A DNA stretch of 64,000 bases from assembly GCA_025526995.1 (NCBI GenBank), contig JAHLKG010000005.1, positions 558,001 to 622,000 on the forward strand, written 5' to 3'. A model generated the notes under the pieces. It worked only from the letters and a program-made list of their open reading frames with translations, was not told where the DNA came from and made no database searches. The translations under genes and the position numbers were made by a program. Shown one piece after another: positions 36,201 through 48,005 of the stretch. The DNA comes from Powellomyces hirtus. Taxonomy: Eukaryota; Chytridiomycota; Chytridiomycetes; Spizellomycetales; Powellomycetaceae. How positions within the stretch are numbered: position 1 is the stretch's first letter; each line of letters starts with the position of its first letter.

Positions 36201-39200
36201 CGGCGTTGGATGCGGTGCATGCGGCGGCAGCGGTGGACGGGCCCGAGGAGGACGAGGAGGACAAAGATGCCAGGGATGCGGATCAGCAGCAGCAGCAGCA
36301 GAATCGGCGACATCCAAAGGTGGTGCAGAGCTGCACAAGGAGATTTGAAGCGATTTTGGATCAGGTGCAGAGAGTCCGGGGCCTCGTGGTCGGGTCGCGC
36401 CGGGCCCGCGATGCAGTACAGGCGTATCTCACCCAAGCCGCCGAAGTCCGCATGTGGGTCCATGCCCGCATGGAGAATCTCGCCGTTGTATCGCAGGACG
36501 TGGACGACGAGAGCACCCGTGTATTGGAAGCCATTCGAATCGGGTTACCTCTACCCCTAGAAGAAACCGTCGCCCTCGCGGCAACCCGCTCCGTCGACCG
36601 CGAAGCCGGGCTCGCGGCCGCGGAGGCGGCGCTGGAACGGTACAACCGCGCCTACGAGCACCTGAAATCGTATGCGCGGACCGTGGTGGACGGGTACGCA
36701 TGCAACGACCCCGCTGCTGCCGCGACTGTCGCGGAGGAGCAGGGCGCGGTGGATGTCGAGTGGAACGTGATGCGGACGCGGCTGACGGAGCTGAGACGGA
36801 GGGTGGAATGGAATCGGAGGGTGTTGATGTGGGCGAAACGGTGTGAGGGGCAGGTGGTGGGCGGGATTGCGCATGCGATCAAGAAGATTGGAGACGGGGA
36901 TGTAGCGGTGGGTGAGGTTGGGGCGGACCCGCAACTCGAGGGTGTGGGTGCGGTTGTGGAGGCGTTGGTTGGCGGTGCGGAGGAGGAAGTGAGGAGTTGG
37001 AAGGAGCAGACGAGTGCGGTTTTGGGTTTGGTTGCGGAACTCGAAACCGCGGGTGAGGAACTCCACGATAAAACACCACCGCAGCTCCTCGCTGCGTTAA
37101 CCAGCTTTTACATTCCGCGACTGCACGACCAAACAGCGGCCCTGGAACGCGCCGTCCACGACCGTACCGCATCCTTACGTGACTGGGCGCAGTCCGTCCA
37201 AGCATTTCTCGCCGGGGTTGGCGAATGCGAGCCGTGGGTCGAGGGCGCGATCCGCGAACTCCGCGACCGCCTGTATGCCAGAAGTAAGCCCGCGGGCGGT
37301 GGTGGTGGTGGTGGTGCGCATGGTAGTCGCATGAACCTGCGGAAAGCGGAGAGTCAGATGTCGATTGTGTCGGATAGTCGGGCGTCGTTGCTTGATGGGG
37401 GTGGGAGCGAAAGTGCGATGAGTTTGTGGAATGCGGGGAGTAGTTCCAACCTCCTCAACACCACCAACAACACCACCACCAAACCGCGTCATCTGGCGAT
37501 TACGGGCAATGAGGCAGTGGATAAGCAGAACCTTGATGACTGGACCGCGGTCCAACAACGGCTCGAAAAGCGGTTGGGGGATGAACTCGCGGACAAGATC
37601 GAAGCATTGCAATCGCATACAGCCGTCACGGTTCTCCGGCACTGCGACACGATCCATCTGCGGTTCAGTCGGGCCCTGGGCCGCGAAGTGCAGGACCGCG
37701 TGGAGGATTTGTGTGAGAAATGGCGGGAGGCGACGCGGTTGGTTGGGGACGAGAAGATTGGGATTGAGCGCGCGAGAAAGTACCTCCATTGGCATGTCAT
37801 GTTGGCGAGGATCGAACATGAGGCCGGTGTGATTGAGGACGCGGTGGATGGGTTGGGTCGTGCGACGCGTGTGGGGGGTGGGGAGACGGACTTGGATGAG
37901 CTGCAGACCCGCCTCGTGGCGTCGGAACGCGCGTTGAGCATGTTCTTGCAGATGACCGAGCAGGACAAACCCCAAGACGCATCATCGACCTCCACCCGAC
38001 CAGCGGTATCGCAGGACGAACGGAAAGTAACCCGCACGTTACGGCGCCACCAATCCCTCGCCACCTTGCAGGTTATGGGGGTTGCGGAACAATTCAGTGC
38101 GGCCGTCCTGAAAAACCGCTCCGACGCCCTCTCGGCCAAAATGGCCCGCATCACAGCAAGGATCTTGGAAGCCAGAGACGAGGTGGGCCATAGACGCCGG
38201 TTGATGACGGTGTTGGAGGAGGTGAGCCGATTGGGTGGGTGGTGTGAACGAAAGGAGATGGAGATGCTGGAACGGCAAGCGGGGTTGCCGCCCCGGGTGT
38301 TGCTGGACGACCGGCCGTACCAGAAAAGTGCGACGGCGCAAAACACTACAGCGAGTCTCCCCGACACGATCCTCGAAACGGTGCAGAATGCACTCAAGGA
38401 CAGTATCACGCAGAATTCGCATATCGAGTACGAGCTCACCCACTCCCGATCCGCACTCGAGCGGCTCGCGGAACATCTCGACAAGAACCAAGTCACTGAC
38501 CTGCAAGCAAAATTCACCAAGATCGAATCCCTGGTCGCGGCCGAAAAGAAACGCATCGAAGCGACCAAACGGCTGTACGCGCTCGATCGGGCCATGGTGC
38601 AGGTGACAAACTGGATCGGCGCAGCAGTCGCGGCCGCTGAGGATATTGCGGCTACGCAACGCGCTCACCAGCCGCCCCGGCAGAGCCTGGTCGTGGAAGA
38701 ACAGTTTGGGGGTGGGAGTGAGGATTTGCTGAATGAGGGTGCGGCGACGGGAACGGTGGAGGAGGTCATGGAACTGGAAGACCGGATCCGGGCCTATGAG
38801 ACGACTGTGACGGGGTTCTTCAACGTTGCAGCGGCGGCGACTGATGAGCTCGCGGGAACCAGCCCATCCACATCAGATACTGCGTCCCCGATTTCCCCTG
38901 CCGTGGCCGCAACCCAAGCAGCGTACCGCTCCTCCATCACATGGCGAACCGACCGCGTGCGCGTGGAATGGGAGACCCTCCTCACCCTCGTCGGTAGCTT
39001 ACGCGGGTCGTCCGAGGACCGCCGTCGGGAAGTTGAATTCAACGACGAAGTCGACGAAATCAATCGCGGTTTAATCTACATCCAATCCCTGATTACCGAC
39101 GGCGCCAACGACGCGACCTGGGACGAAGCCGAGGATTTATTAGATGCCCGGATGCTGCCCCGGGTAGCCGCACTGCGACGCCGCGCGGATTCGGCGGCGA

Positions 39201-40703
39201 GGGATGCGAGGGAACGCAAACGGTTTGTGGCCAAGCATCAGAGTTTGGAGAAACGCGTGAGGGCGCTGCTGGAACAGGTCCAGAAGCGCCATTCGAGGGC
39301 GGAACCGTCGTTGATGGATCGGAGAGTCGCGCGGTTGGTGGAGGAGTTGGAAACGTGTATTGGAGAGTTTTCCCCGATTGTGCAGAAAGCGGCGGCGGGG
39401 GCGGCGGCGGCGTCGGCGATGGCGGAAGGTGTGCCTTTACCCGCTCCGTCTCCGACGACTACTCCCACATCGTCGACAGCTGCGGACCTGGGTTTGTTGG
39501 GCAGCACGTTGGAGAAACAAACCGAGATGTATGAGATGCGGATCTCGGATCTTCTTACCCGGCTAAGAGAAGCCTGTATTGCGGCGCATGATGAAACTTC
39601 TGTTCAAGAGTGGATCGGGAAATGGGAGACGGCGCGGGCGTGGAAAGTTCAGGTTGCGAATGAGTTGGCGCGGCTGAGACGGGCGGGGAGTGAACATGGA
39701 CGCGGGAACAATAAACCTGCACAGGTTACGACTTCCCGCACGCCGCAAATGGCAGTCACGGTGACCGAGTCCGCCCGCCAACGTCCCATCTCCGACCCCC
39801 CACAACGGGCAGCCACTCAAAGCCGAATCCAATCCCCGCAACCACCCAGAGCCGCCACCGCAACTCCCGACGCCAGTGGGAGGGGGTCCCGCTCCTCATC
39901 CCCACGACGAAGCAACCTCCCCCTTCCTACCCGGTCCCGCTCTATCACACCACCCACCCACGCTGCCACGACTACCGTAAAAATCCCACGCATCCCCTCT
40001 ACACCCTCCACCACCACGCGGCCATCCACCGCCCGCTCCTCATCCACCTCGGACCCCACATCGCCGCACGGGAACCCCACCTCGGACCGGACTGTCCGCG
40101 TGTACATCCCGTCTCCGAACGCCTATAAAGCGGATGCATCCGACCCCCTCGACGTGGCGCTTGCCCAGGTCGTGAATGCGCACCCGGCAATGATTAGGAT
40201 TGAGAAATCGAACACGGAGCAAGGGAGGTATTGGTTTGGAGAGGCGTTGAGGAGGCTGTGCTTTTGTCGGTTGGTCAGGAGGACAGTGATGGTGAGGATT
40301 GGCGGCGGGTGGCAGGTATGTAAAACAAAGATCCCCCCATTGCAAAAAAAAACAGAAAAAAAAAAAAAAAAATCACAACTGTGACCGCTTTCTAAACTCA
40401 AACTTTTACGCTCCTCAGGAACTCGGCACTTTCCTCGCCGACCACTCGGCCCTCGAACTCCGCATCCCGACCGTGCGTTCCTTCTCCCACCCAGACAACA
40501 TTCTCGACCCAACCTCCCCCTCAACCGCATCCACCAACGCGACCGAAACCACCATGATTGAGCTGGACCCGGGCGACACGACCAACCCGTACGCATTGTC
40601 GTCGTCAAAGGCGAGGGCGTATGCGGCGAGCCCTGTCCAGTCGCCAAGAAAGTTGGTGGCAAAGGCGTTGGCCAAGGTGGCGACGCGGAAAGCTCAGTAT
40701 TGA
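30206..40703 (+). CDS. Giant spectraplakin-like protein: CH1-CH2, helical rod, GAS2 domain
   Basis: Five exons, 30206-30615, 30717-31134, 31219-31956, 32039-40315 and 40419-40703, give about 3375 residues; exon 4 alone is 8277 nt without a stop. After a disordered start, CH1 begins near 127 (VQKKTFTKWCNVQL, with the W codon restored by intron 1; LAQDLRDGIRLSLLIQVLSG). CH2 begins near 305 (LLNWCQQML, FSDSWQSGVAFLCLVHTFDP, PDEMVIMTYVSELYW) but is interrupted by about 110 low-complexity residues. Tandem CH domains bind F-actin. Residues about 530-3060 are a helical, Glu/Arg/Ala-rich rod. A Ser/Pro/Thr-rich stretch precedes a GAS2 domain (about 3220-3300: FGEALRRLCFCRLVRRTVMV, then RIGGGWQELGTFL), known to bind microtubules. 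The architecture implies an actin-microtubule crosslinker. No EF-hands or plakin repeats are seen. Confidence 0.9.
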
Positions 40704-41145
40704 GTGGCGGGATGGGAGTTTCGGATAAACTAGCATGTATATGGGGCTTTCGCTTTTGCTCGGGCCTGCTGTGGTTCTTCACTCTTTGTCTTTACCCCTT
40801 CTTCTTCCTTAAATTTCGATATTATCGTTTGCGAAGCATTATGAAACGAGATACGGCTGGTGTAATATGGCTCGATCGAATTGAGGTTGGTAAACAACTT
40901 TATGAAGATCTTCGATCCTTCATTTTCAACACAAAATAAACGCTCAACGTCAATCTCTGCCCCTTTTTGGGAGATCCGAAACTACCACATTCCTCCTTCT
41001 GTACATTCATGGCCAAGCCTCGTTTGGGTCCCAGCTTCTCTTTCTCCGACGCTTACTAGCCACATCGACGCGACGCGTTCGGACGACGAGCTTTCGAAAA
41101 CCCTTTCGCGAGTCCAACCTTCAGCGCCCCCGAACCAACTCCACA
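40704..41145. other. Intergenic, no supported gene
   Basis: AT-richer than the flanking genes, with no recognisable element. Confidence 0.4.
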
Positions 41146-41544
41146 ATGGTAGACGTTCCAATGTGCGGCATGCGTGCCCCACCCGACCTGTACTCCGCAA
41201 CCCTTCACAACCACCTCCCCACCTCGGTTCACCTCACCATCCACATCACCATCGACGGCGAAAACGTAACCGAAACCGCCCACATCACCCAAGGCGGCAG
41301 CTACTACATCGCGCAGAGGATCAAGGATAAAGGAACATGGTCCATGACGGGTGTCATTAAGGAGATTGAAATCAAAGCTGATGTGGAGGGGAGGACGTTT
41401 GGGATGGGAGTTGAGGCTCCGTTTCCGGGAGTGGATAGCCCGACAAAGGATTTGGAGTTGGAGGTGAGGGTGGAGAGTGGGGATGTGGTCATGAGGAGTG
41501 GGGATGTGGTTTGGAAGACTGTGGGCTGGAGGGGGTCGCAGTAG
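41146..41544 (+). CDS. Small conserved-looking protein of unknown function
   Basis: Single exon of 132 residues with ACAATGG context at the start. The composition is that of a small beta-rich soluble protein: alternating hydrophobic segments (VHLTIHITIDGENVTET, YYIAQRIKDKGTWSMTGVI, LELEVRVESGDVVMRSGDVV) and no signal peptide or membrane span. I do not recognise a family. It is supported as a gene by its sustained codon usage, start context and position between two genes on the same strand, but it has no homology evidence. Confidence 0.55.
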   Translation: MVDVPMCGMRAPPDLYSATLHNHLPTSVHLTIHITIDGENVTETAHITQGGSYYIAQRIKDKGTWSMTGVIKEIEIKADVEGRTFGMGVEAPFPGVDSPTKDLELEVRVESGDVVMRSGDVVWKTVGWRGSQ

Positions 41545-42573
41545 GATATCGTACATGTACTAGCATAGCGCAAATTGCATGTTTCTCGGTACGAGAATAT
41601 CCGATGCGGGATGCTATTTTGTGCGACGCCTTCGTTAAGGGACGTTCCCGGTTGGGGACCATGATTGCAAATTTTAATTCTATTCCCAAATTTGTTTTAC
41701 GGTCTCGTGCGAAGTTTTTGCTTTTCTTACTCGCCCCAAGAGGGGCAAGAGTTGGAACTGCTGTTGGACACGTTGCGAACCGGACAAAAGAAAACGTGAA
41801 GGAATGCGGCCCGCATGCATTTCTCGACCCGTAGCATTTTTGACATTATTCGACATCGTGAAGCATTTGATATGACAGGTTCGTCATTGTTTGTGTACAT
41901 AAACATTAATGAATGCGACTTGTTTGCAAGCGACGAGGCGTCATATTTGACATGACGATTCATACATTGTCCTGTCAGGCATTGCATGAGGGGACTTTTA
42001 GAGAAGTGAACCCGCATTTCTCCAATTCCCAAGATTTGAACGGGCCAATGTTTCGAGCAGACACAGTGAAACACACCGTTGACAAACATGATATCTTTTT
42101 GTCAGCGATTTGTTACTTTCTAAAGATATGTCAAGAACAATCGCTATCCATTGTCGAAACAAAACACCAGAGTGGCCGCTTGACTCAGTCACTCATTCTG
42201 CCCTCTCCGACAAACTGGATGAAATTTATTTGCTTGTTTGTCAGAAAAGAAAAAGGCCGTGGGAACAAACAGCCAAAGGGAAGGGAAGAGAAAAAAAGGA
42301 GGAGAAGACATTGTGTCAGTCAAAAGGTTCAACAGTTCAGACGCGTGGGTGACTGTGCCGCCGCACTTTCGTGTCTGCTCACGTGATCCACAGCCAATCA
42401 AACAAGACGTGCGTGTGGCTTGCGCTTGTGTTTTTTTGCTGCGTCCGGCCTTTTCTGTGCCCGCGCCTCCCAAAGAGCTAGTTTTATAAAAGGAAGCAAC
42501 AGCGTCGGCAGGCCCTCCTGTCCCCTTTCCCTCCCCCTTCACTTTTGAACCAGTCAACTTCAATCGTTCAAAA
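41545..42573. other. Intergenic and EFL promoter region
   Basis: About 1 kb upstream of EFL. A CACGTG box lies at 42380-42385 and a TATA box follows. Frames in 41900-42400 have no family features. Confidence 0.45.
42485..42491 (+). promoter_or_regulatory. TATA box of the EFL gene
   Basis: TATAAAA 83 bp upstream of the EFL start codon, followed by a pyrimidine-rich stretch (about 42520-42545), a common pattern for highly expressed translation genes in fungi. Confidence 0.6.
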
Positions 42574-44299
42574 ATGGCCGAAAAACCCCATCTTTCCATT
42601 GTTATCTGCGGACACGTCGACTCCGGAAAGTCGACCACCACTGGTCGTCTTCTCTTCGAGCTCGGTGGTATCCCCGAGCGTGAGATGGACAAGCTCCGTC
42701 AGGAGGCTGAGCACCTCGGCAAGTCCTCGTTCGCTTTTGCTTTCTACATGGATCGTCAAAAGGAGGAGCGTGCTCGTGGTGTGACCATTGCCTGCACCAC
42801 CAAGGAGTTCTTCACCGACAAGTACCACTACACCATCATCGACGCCCCCGGACACAGAGATTTCATCAAGAACATGATCTCTGGAGCTGTAAGTGTTTTT
42901 TGTGCTTCGATGGCGGCGCTTTGAAATCGACTCTGGTCTGTAATTCTGATCGCTAATCGCTTGCGCTTTTCTGTTGCTGCTATCAAATCAATAGGCCCAG
43001 GCCGATGTTGGTCTCCTCATGGTGCCCGCCGACGGAAACTTCACCACTGCCATCCAGAAGGGTGACCACAAGGCCGGTGAAATCCAGGGCCAGACCCGTC
43101 AGCACGCTCGTCTTCTCAACCTTCTCGGTGTGAAGCAGCTTGTTGTTGGTATCAACAAGATGGACTCCGACCCCGCCGGTCCCTACAAGAAGGAGCGTTA
43201 CGACGAAATTGCCAACGAGATGCGCTCTATGTTGGTCCGTACCGGCTGGAAGAAGGACTTTGTCACCGGCAACGTCCCCGTCATCCCCATCTCTGGCTGG
43301 CAGGGAGACAACCTCCTGAAGAAGTCTACCAACATGACTTGGTACTCTGGACAGGATGTTGTTACCCAGTCGGGCAAGAAGGTCCACGTCCACACCCTCC
43401 TCGACGCTCTCAACGACTTTGCTGAGATGCCCGAGCGTAAGAACGACGCCCCCATGCGTGTCCCCATCTCCGGTATCTACAAGATCAAGGGTGTCGGTGA
43501 TGTCCTCGCTGGACGTGTCGAGCAGGGTGCCGTCCTCCCCAACAAGGATGTCATCTTCGTCCCCACCCACACCACCGCCAACCCCTGCGCCGGAAAGGTC
43601 TTCACCGTCGAGATGCACCGTAAGTATTACATGTCTTCAACATGTAGTTTCCTTATGGACTTGTGACTGATATTTTTTATTCTTTCTTTGTTCCTCAGAC
43701 AAGAAGATCGAGAAGGGTCAGGCCGGTGACAACATCGGTATGAACATCAAGGGTCTTGACAAGAACAACATGCCCCGCGCCGGTGACATCATGATCTACA
43801 AGGAGGACAAGTCCCTCAAGCCCGTCAAGAGCTTCGTCGCTCAGGTCCAGACCCTCGACATCCCCGGTGAGGTCAAGCCCGGATACTCCCCTATCGGTTT
43901 CGTCCGATGCGGTCGTTCCGCGTGCCGTCTCAAGGCCATCAACTGGAAGATGGGCAAGGAGACTGGTATGAAGAAGCTCGAGGGTGCCCACTCCCTGAAG
44001 GCCAACGAGGCTGCCGAGATCGTCATGGAGCCCATCCAGCCCCTTGTCGTCGACTCCTTCAAGAACTGCGAAGGACTTTCCCGGATTGCCTTCCTCGGTA
44101 TGTCTCTTTATTCTTTGTGTTCTCCGTCCGTGATGAATGGTGTACTAAAATTTACTACTCTCTTCTTTTTAGACGGTAACTCCGCTGTCATGCTCGGAAA
44201 GGTCGTCTCCGTTGAGTTCAAGTATGAAAAAAATTTTCCCTGCTTCCTTCGCTCTTCGCACTTGCACTTGCTAACCTTTGTTTGTTCTTTAGGGAGTAA
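42574..44299 (+). CDS. EFL: Translation elongation factor EFL (EF1A-like)
   Basis: GTPase that replaces eEF1A in delivering aminoacyl-tRNA to the ribosome in lineages that carry it. Exons 42574-42888, 42995-43619, 43699-44097, 44173-44221 and 44293-44299 give 464 residues. GTP-binding motifs are present: [22 protein letters not shown]-specific rather than eEF1A-specific sequence follows: [31 protein letters not shown], and [19 protein letters not shown]. eEF1A would show a GSFKYAWVLDK-type segment at the first position. Codon use is strongly biased to C/G-ending codons (GTC, ATC, AAG), as expected for high expression. The last exon codes for just the end of a Lys codon, Glu and the stop. No eEF1A gene is in the window. 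Confidence 0.94.
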
Positions 44300-45794
44300 C
44301 CGGTTACGCCAAATAGCTAAAGGGAATCCTCATGATCTTTGTCACATACACATTTGTTTTTACTTTTCAATACGATTGGGTTGTCATCTAGTCATTTACT
44401 CGTGTTCCTCATTTCTGCGTGGTTTATGAGCGCCTTGTCGTAGCGAACGTGCCTTTTGGTGGAAAGCGTTCGAGCGAAAACTCGTCATGTCAGCGGAATG
44501 TCCATTCACGTGACCAAGCACTGAATGCAACTTCACATTGGCCCGGCACGACCGTGGTGGTTTTTCATTGATTGCAGCAGAAGACAGCTGCTCAGAAAGC
44601 CGACCTTGGGGTTTCCGACCGGTTGAGGCTCCCACTTCCACAGCTGGTTTATGAGCGCCTTGTCGTAGCGAACGTGCCTTTTGGTGGAAAGCGTTCGAGC
44701 GGAAACTCGTCATGTCAGCGGAATGTCCATTCACGTGACCAAGCACTGAATGCAACTTCACATTGGCCCGGCACGACCGTGGTGGTTTTTCATTGATTGC
44801 AGCAGAAGACAGCTGCTCAGAAAGCCGACCTTGGGGTTTCCGACCGGTTGAGGCTCCCACTTCCACAGCAGCTTTTCGGCGTCTGTTACTTATGTCTTTT
44901 CGGCAACATAACTGGAAGTGTGTACTGCCTCGAGTTTTCAAAACTTGAGCATGATATGTGAAGCCAGGAACGGAAGGCATTGACTTTATCAGTTGGGCAA
45001 CCGGGCATGCGCATGTGCAATTATTTGGCAGCTGATTGTCCGAGGATCAGATATGCCATGGCTTCTCATTGTCTCCTGTCATCCCTTGCACCATCTTTGG
45101 AAACGCAGTTGCAGCTTAGATATGACTACCAAGAAGAGGCCGATCTACGCCTGAATAGTCTGATTTGGTTTGCCGGTTCTGGGGCATTGCCGCAAGCACT
45201 CCCCAAAAAAGCTCGCTCCGACTTGCGGAAGTAGATTTAAAAGCTGGGTTCATACGCAGACGGGTCACGAGGAATGCGAAAGAAATATTTGATGTCAGTC
45301 AGAGCGACTTTGGATAAGAGTCAACGGCTGCTCGTTGTTTGTGAACGTGAAAAGAGAGTCAATGAATGGTTCGCGCTGCCTGATTTTCTGCATGCTGCTT
45401 TGGCGGCATTGTTGAGGAGACCTAGATGAACAATCTAATGAAACTTCGAATGTATGACTGGCCAGCTGTGTCAATCTCGTCCGCGATACAATACAGCGGA
45501 ATTGGGATTGTGCCTGGGTGTTTCCTTGGTCGTACCCTGCTCGTCGAAGAAGAAGTTGATCATTTTATATGGACTAGCGGCGTCTAGCGAATCTCGGGCG
45601 TCTCCAGGGTTGGTTTAGGAATTGGTGACGATCTGGGCGACGTGGGAGGACTTGTCAGCGTGTAAAAGATCACTTTGCTTGACGTCTTTAAACCATGGAG
45701 GGAGTTCTTGCCGGTGCTGTCGATCTGGCGATAGGGAGCAGTCCTTTGCACAGAATATTCAGCATGTACGATTCTAATTCTCTATCTTCGCTAG
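44300..45794. other. Intergenic, about 1.5 kb, containing a tandem duplication
   Basis: Between convergent EFL (+) and the F-box/WD40 gene (-). Apart from the 225-bp tandem repeat I see no gene or RNA. Confidence 0.45.
44421..44869. repeat. Tandem duplication, two copies of 225 bp
   Basis: Copy 1 is 44421-44645, copy 2 is 44646-44869. They start GGTTTATGAGCGCC and end CTCCCACTTCCACAGC. The copies differ by a single substitution that I found (GAGCGAAAAC versus GAGCGGAAAC) plus the last base, so the duplication is recent. Each copy contains a CACGTG box (44507-44512 and 44732-44737). Because 225 is a multiple of 3, a minus-strand frame stays open through both copies. Confidence 0.92.
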
Positions 45795-47766
45795 CTATTC
45801 GATGGGGCTCGTCCGATAAGCCATGTCATTCGTCCCACCCCCATCAGTTTTTCGGCGCCGAGTTCTTCCATCAATGCACTCCCAAACCCGGATATACCCA
45901 TTCATACACGCCGCATAGATCCGCTGCGAATCAAAAGCAACCCCGGTGATCGCTTTCAGATTCATCTCGCTACCCCCTTCTTCCTCCCCCTCGGCCGCAC
46001 CTCCCGCTCCTTCATCCTGATCATCACTGGGACTCTGTGGCAATCGCCTTGCTCCTCCATCCCGCGCCCCTTTATCGATGGTCGCGCCGCGGAGGGTGTA
46101 CACGCGCTTGCCCGTGAAATGATTCCATACGACGCAGCTCCCATCGCTCCCGCCCGCAATGATCCGCCATTCGTCGAGTTGAGAACAGAGTGCCCAGACG
46201 GAGGGGTGGTGTTTCGGGCGGGGTAGCTCGCCACCACCGCTGGCCTCATTCCTACCACTGTTGTTGTTGATGTTCGTGTTGCTGGTGGTTGGATCGACCC
46301 ACGACAACACTTGCTTGATCACAAGCAACCCCTCCCTGCCCGCCCATTCTCGCACCGCCTCATACGACACCAACCCGCTCTCGGATCCAGGTAGCGGTGT
46401 CACGTCATATAGGTACAATCGTCCCGAGAGTGTTGTGAAGAGCAGGGATGGGCCGGTGAATTTGATGCTGGAGACGGGGTCGTGGCGCGTGGAAGGGGTG
46501 AACGACAGTGGGGGTTGGGATGAGTGGGCAGTGGAGGGTGAAGGGCGGGTGTTGAGCGTGGGGTGCTTGCGAAATGCGTTGAATGTGGGGGTTGGCGAGG
46601 AGTGAGGGGAGACAGTGACTGTTCCTAAACAATTTCCACTGAATCAAACAAGAAAAGAACTGTTACACGCTACCTCAACCACACACACCCTCCCACTTTC
46701 CCACTCTCTTTCTCACTAACCTCGCAATATGCCACACCCTCAGCACCCCCGCAATATCTCCACTGACCAAAATTCCCTTAGCAAAGTCCAAACACTTGAT
46801 CGCCGCTTCATGCCCCGCCAGCGTGCGGGACAAAAGTGCACCGCCCTCGTCGTCCAATACCCAGATCTTCAGCGTTTGGTCCGCGGATCCGGTTACGATC
46901 GTGCCGGGCTCGATACGCACGAGGGTGATGCTTGCTGTGTGGCCGGGCAGCTCGCGGAGAAGATGGCCGGACGTGAGTGAGTAGAGGCGGAGGTGACCGT
47001 CTGCACTGGCGAGAATAAGAAAAGTAAACATGACTACATTAGTGAACAAAGCAATTGATCAACATAGAAAGTAACTCTAGGGGACAGCGCACCTTCCAGT
47101 TGCCAGTATCTTCCCCATACCGTGCGCACACGTGAACTCACACCCACTAAACACCCTCACACATTTCCCCGTTCGCGCATCATGCACTCTCACCGTCTTA
47201 TCCACGCCCGCCGTCACCACCATCCCATCCGTCCCCACCCCCAATGTCACAATCCCACTCCCATGCGCCCTGAACGTTCTCCAATGCAATTCACCTCTAA
47301 CCCATCTCTCAAACGCGCTCAACCGGTGAGCATTGCTGTGCATTCCCTCCGTCACATTATAGCATTTGCCCACCAGGGCTTGGAGGCCAATTTGAGTATA
47401 CAGCGTATTCCACAATTCGTGGTCTTGCACGCGGGAGATCCACGATCGGGACACTTGTGCGACGGTGCAGAGGTCCCGTGGTGGGCAGAGAAGCAGGATG
47501 GCGCGGGAGATGGGCGCGGGGAGCAGGCGGAGAAAGTCGCGGTGGAGGAGCGGGTAGACCCGACCGAGAAAGGACATGTCGGTGGGGTCGCATTGGTGGA
47601 GGAGTGCGAGGAGGAGGTCGTGGCGTTTAGAGGCGGGGAAGGTTGGGAAGCGGCGGATGATGAGGGCGATGTCGCGGTCGTTTTCGGTTGGGGCTGAGTG
47701 CGGGGTTGTTGCGGGAGTGGCTGGCGGAGCAGTTGGTGCAGACTGTGGTTGCTGCTGTGTTGGCAT
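45795..47766 (-). CDS. F-box/WD40 repeat protein
   Basis: Likely substrate receptor of an SCF ubiquitin ligase. Exons 47766-47093, 47005-46721 and 46638-45795 give 600 residues, with phase 2 at both introns. The F-box lies at about 72-125 (FLRLLPAPISRAILLLCPPR, DLCTVAQVSRSWISRVQDHE). WD repeats follow: HWRTFRAHGSGIVTLGVGT, VVTAGVDKTVRVHDARTGKC, ILATGSADGHLRLYS (restored by intron 1), LPGHTASITLVRIEPGTIVT, GSADQTLKIW, LAGHEAAIKCLDFAKGILVS, and IIAGGSDGSCVVWNHFTGKR. The last repeat is interrupted by an acidic insert and ends GYIRVWECIDGR. The start at 47766 is the first ATG; the frame stays open upstream without one. The ortholog is not identified. SKP1 is 43 kb away in the same window. Confidence 0.88.
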
Positions 47767-48005
47767 TTGTGTGTATAGGGATTGGAACAAAAGCTGGTTC
47801 AGATTCCGACGTCGTAACGAATGAAAAGAATGAAAAGAAGGTCTTAGCACACCCTCCGAGGCTCCCGGGTCAAGCCACGTCGGAGTTTGCTTACGTCACC
47901 GTTCGATTCTCAAAACAATCGTCTCAATAACATTCCCTTCCTAAACCTTCCAATTTCTTTCCCCATAACAATAAATATATTTCTCTTCCGGCCTCCTTTG
48001 CCATC

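Noticed and set aside
42574..44299. Calling the gene eEF1A
   Set aside because: Several diagnostic segments match EFL and not eEF1A.
44396..44980. 194-codon minus-strand frame
   Set aside because: Open only because the 225-bp duplication is a multiple of 3; no domain, and the two halves are copies of each other.
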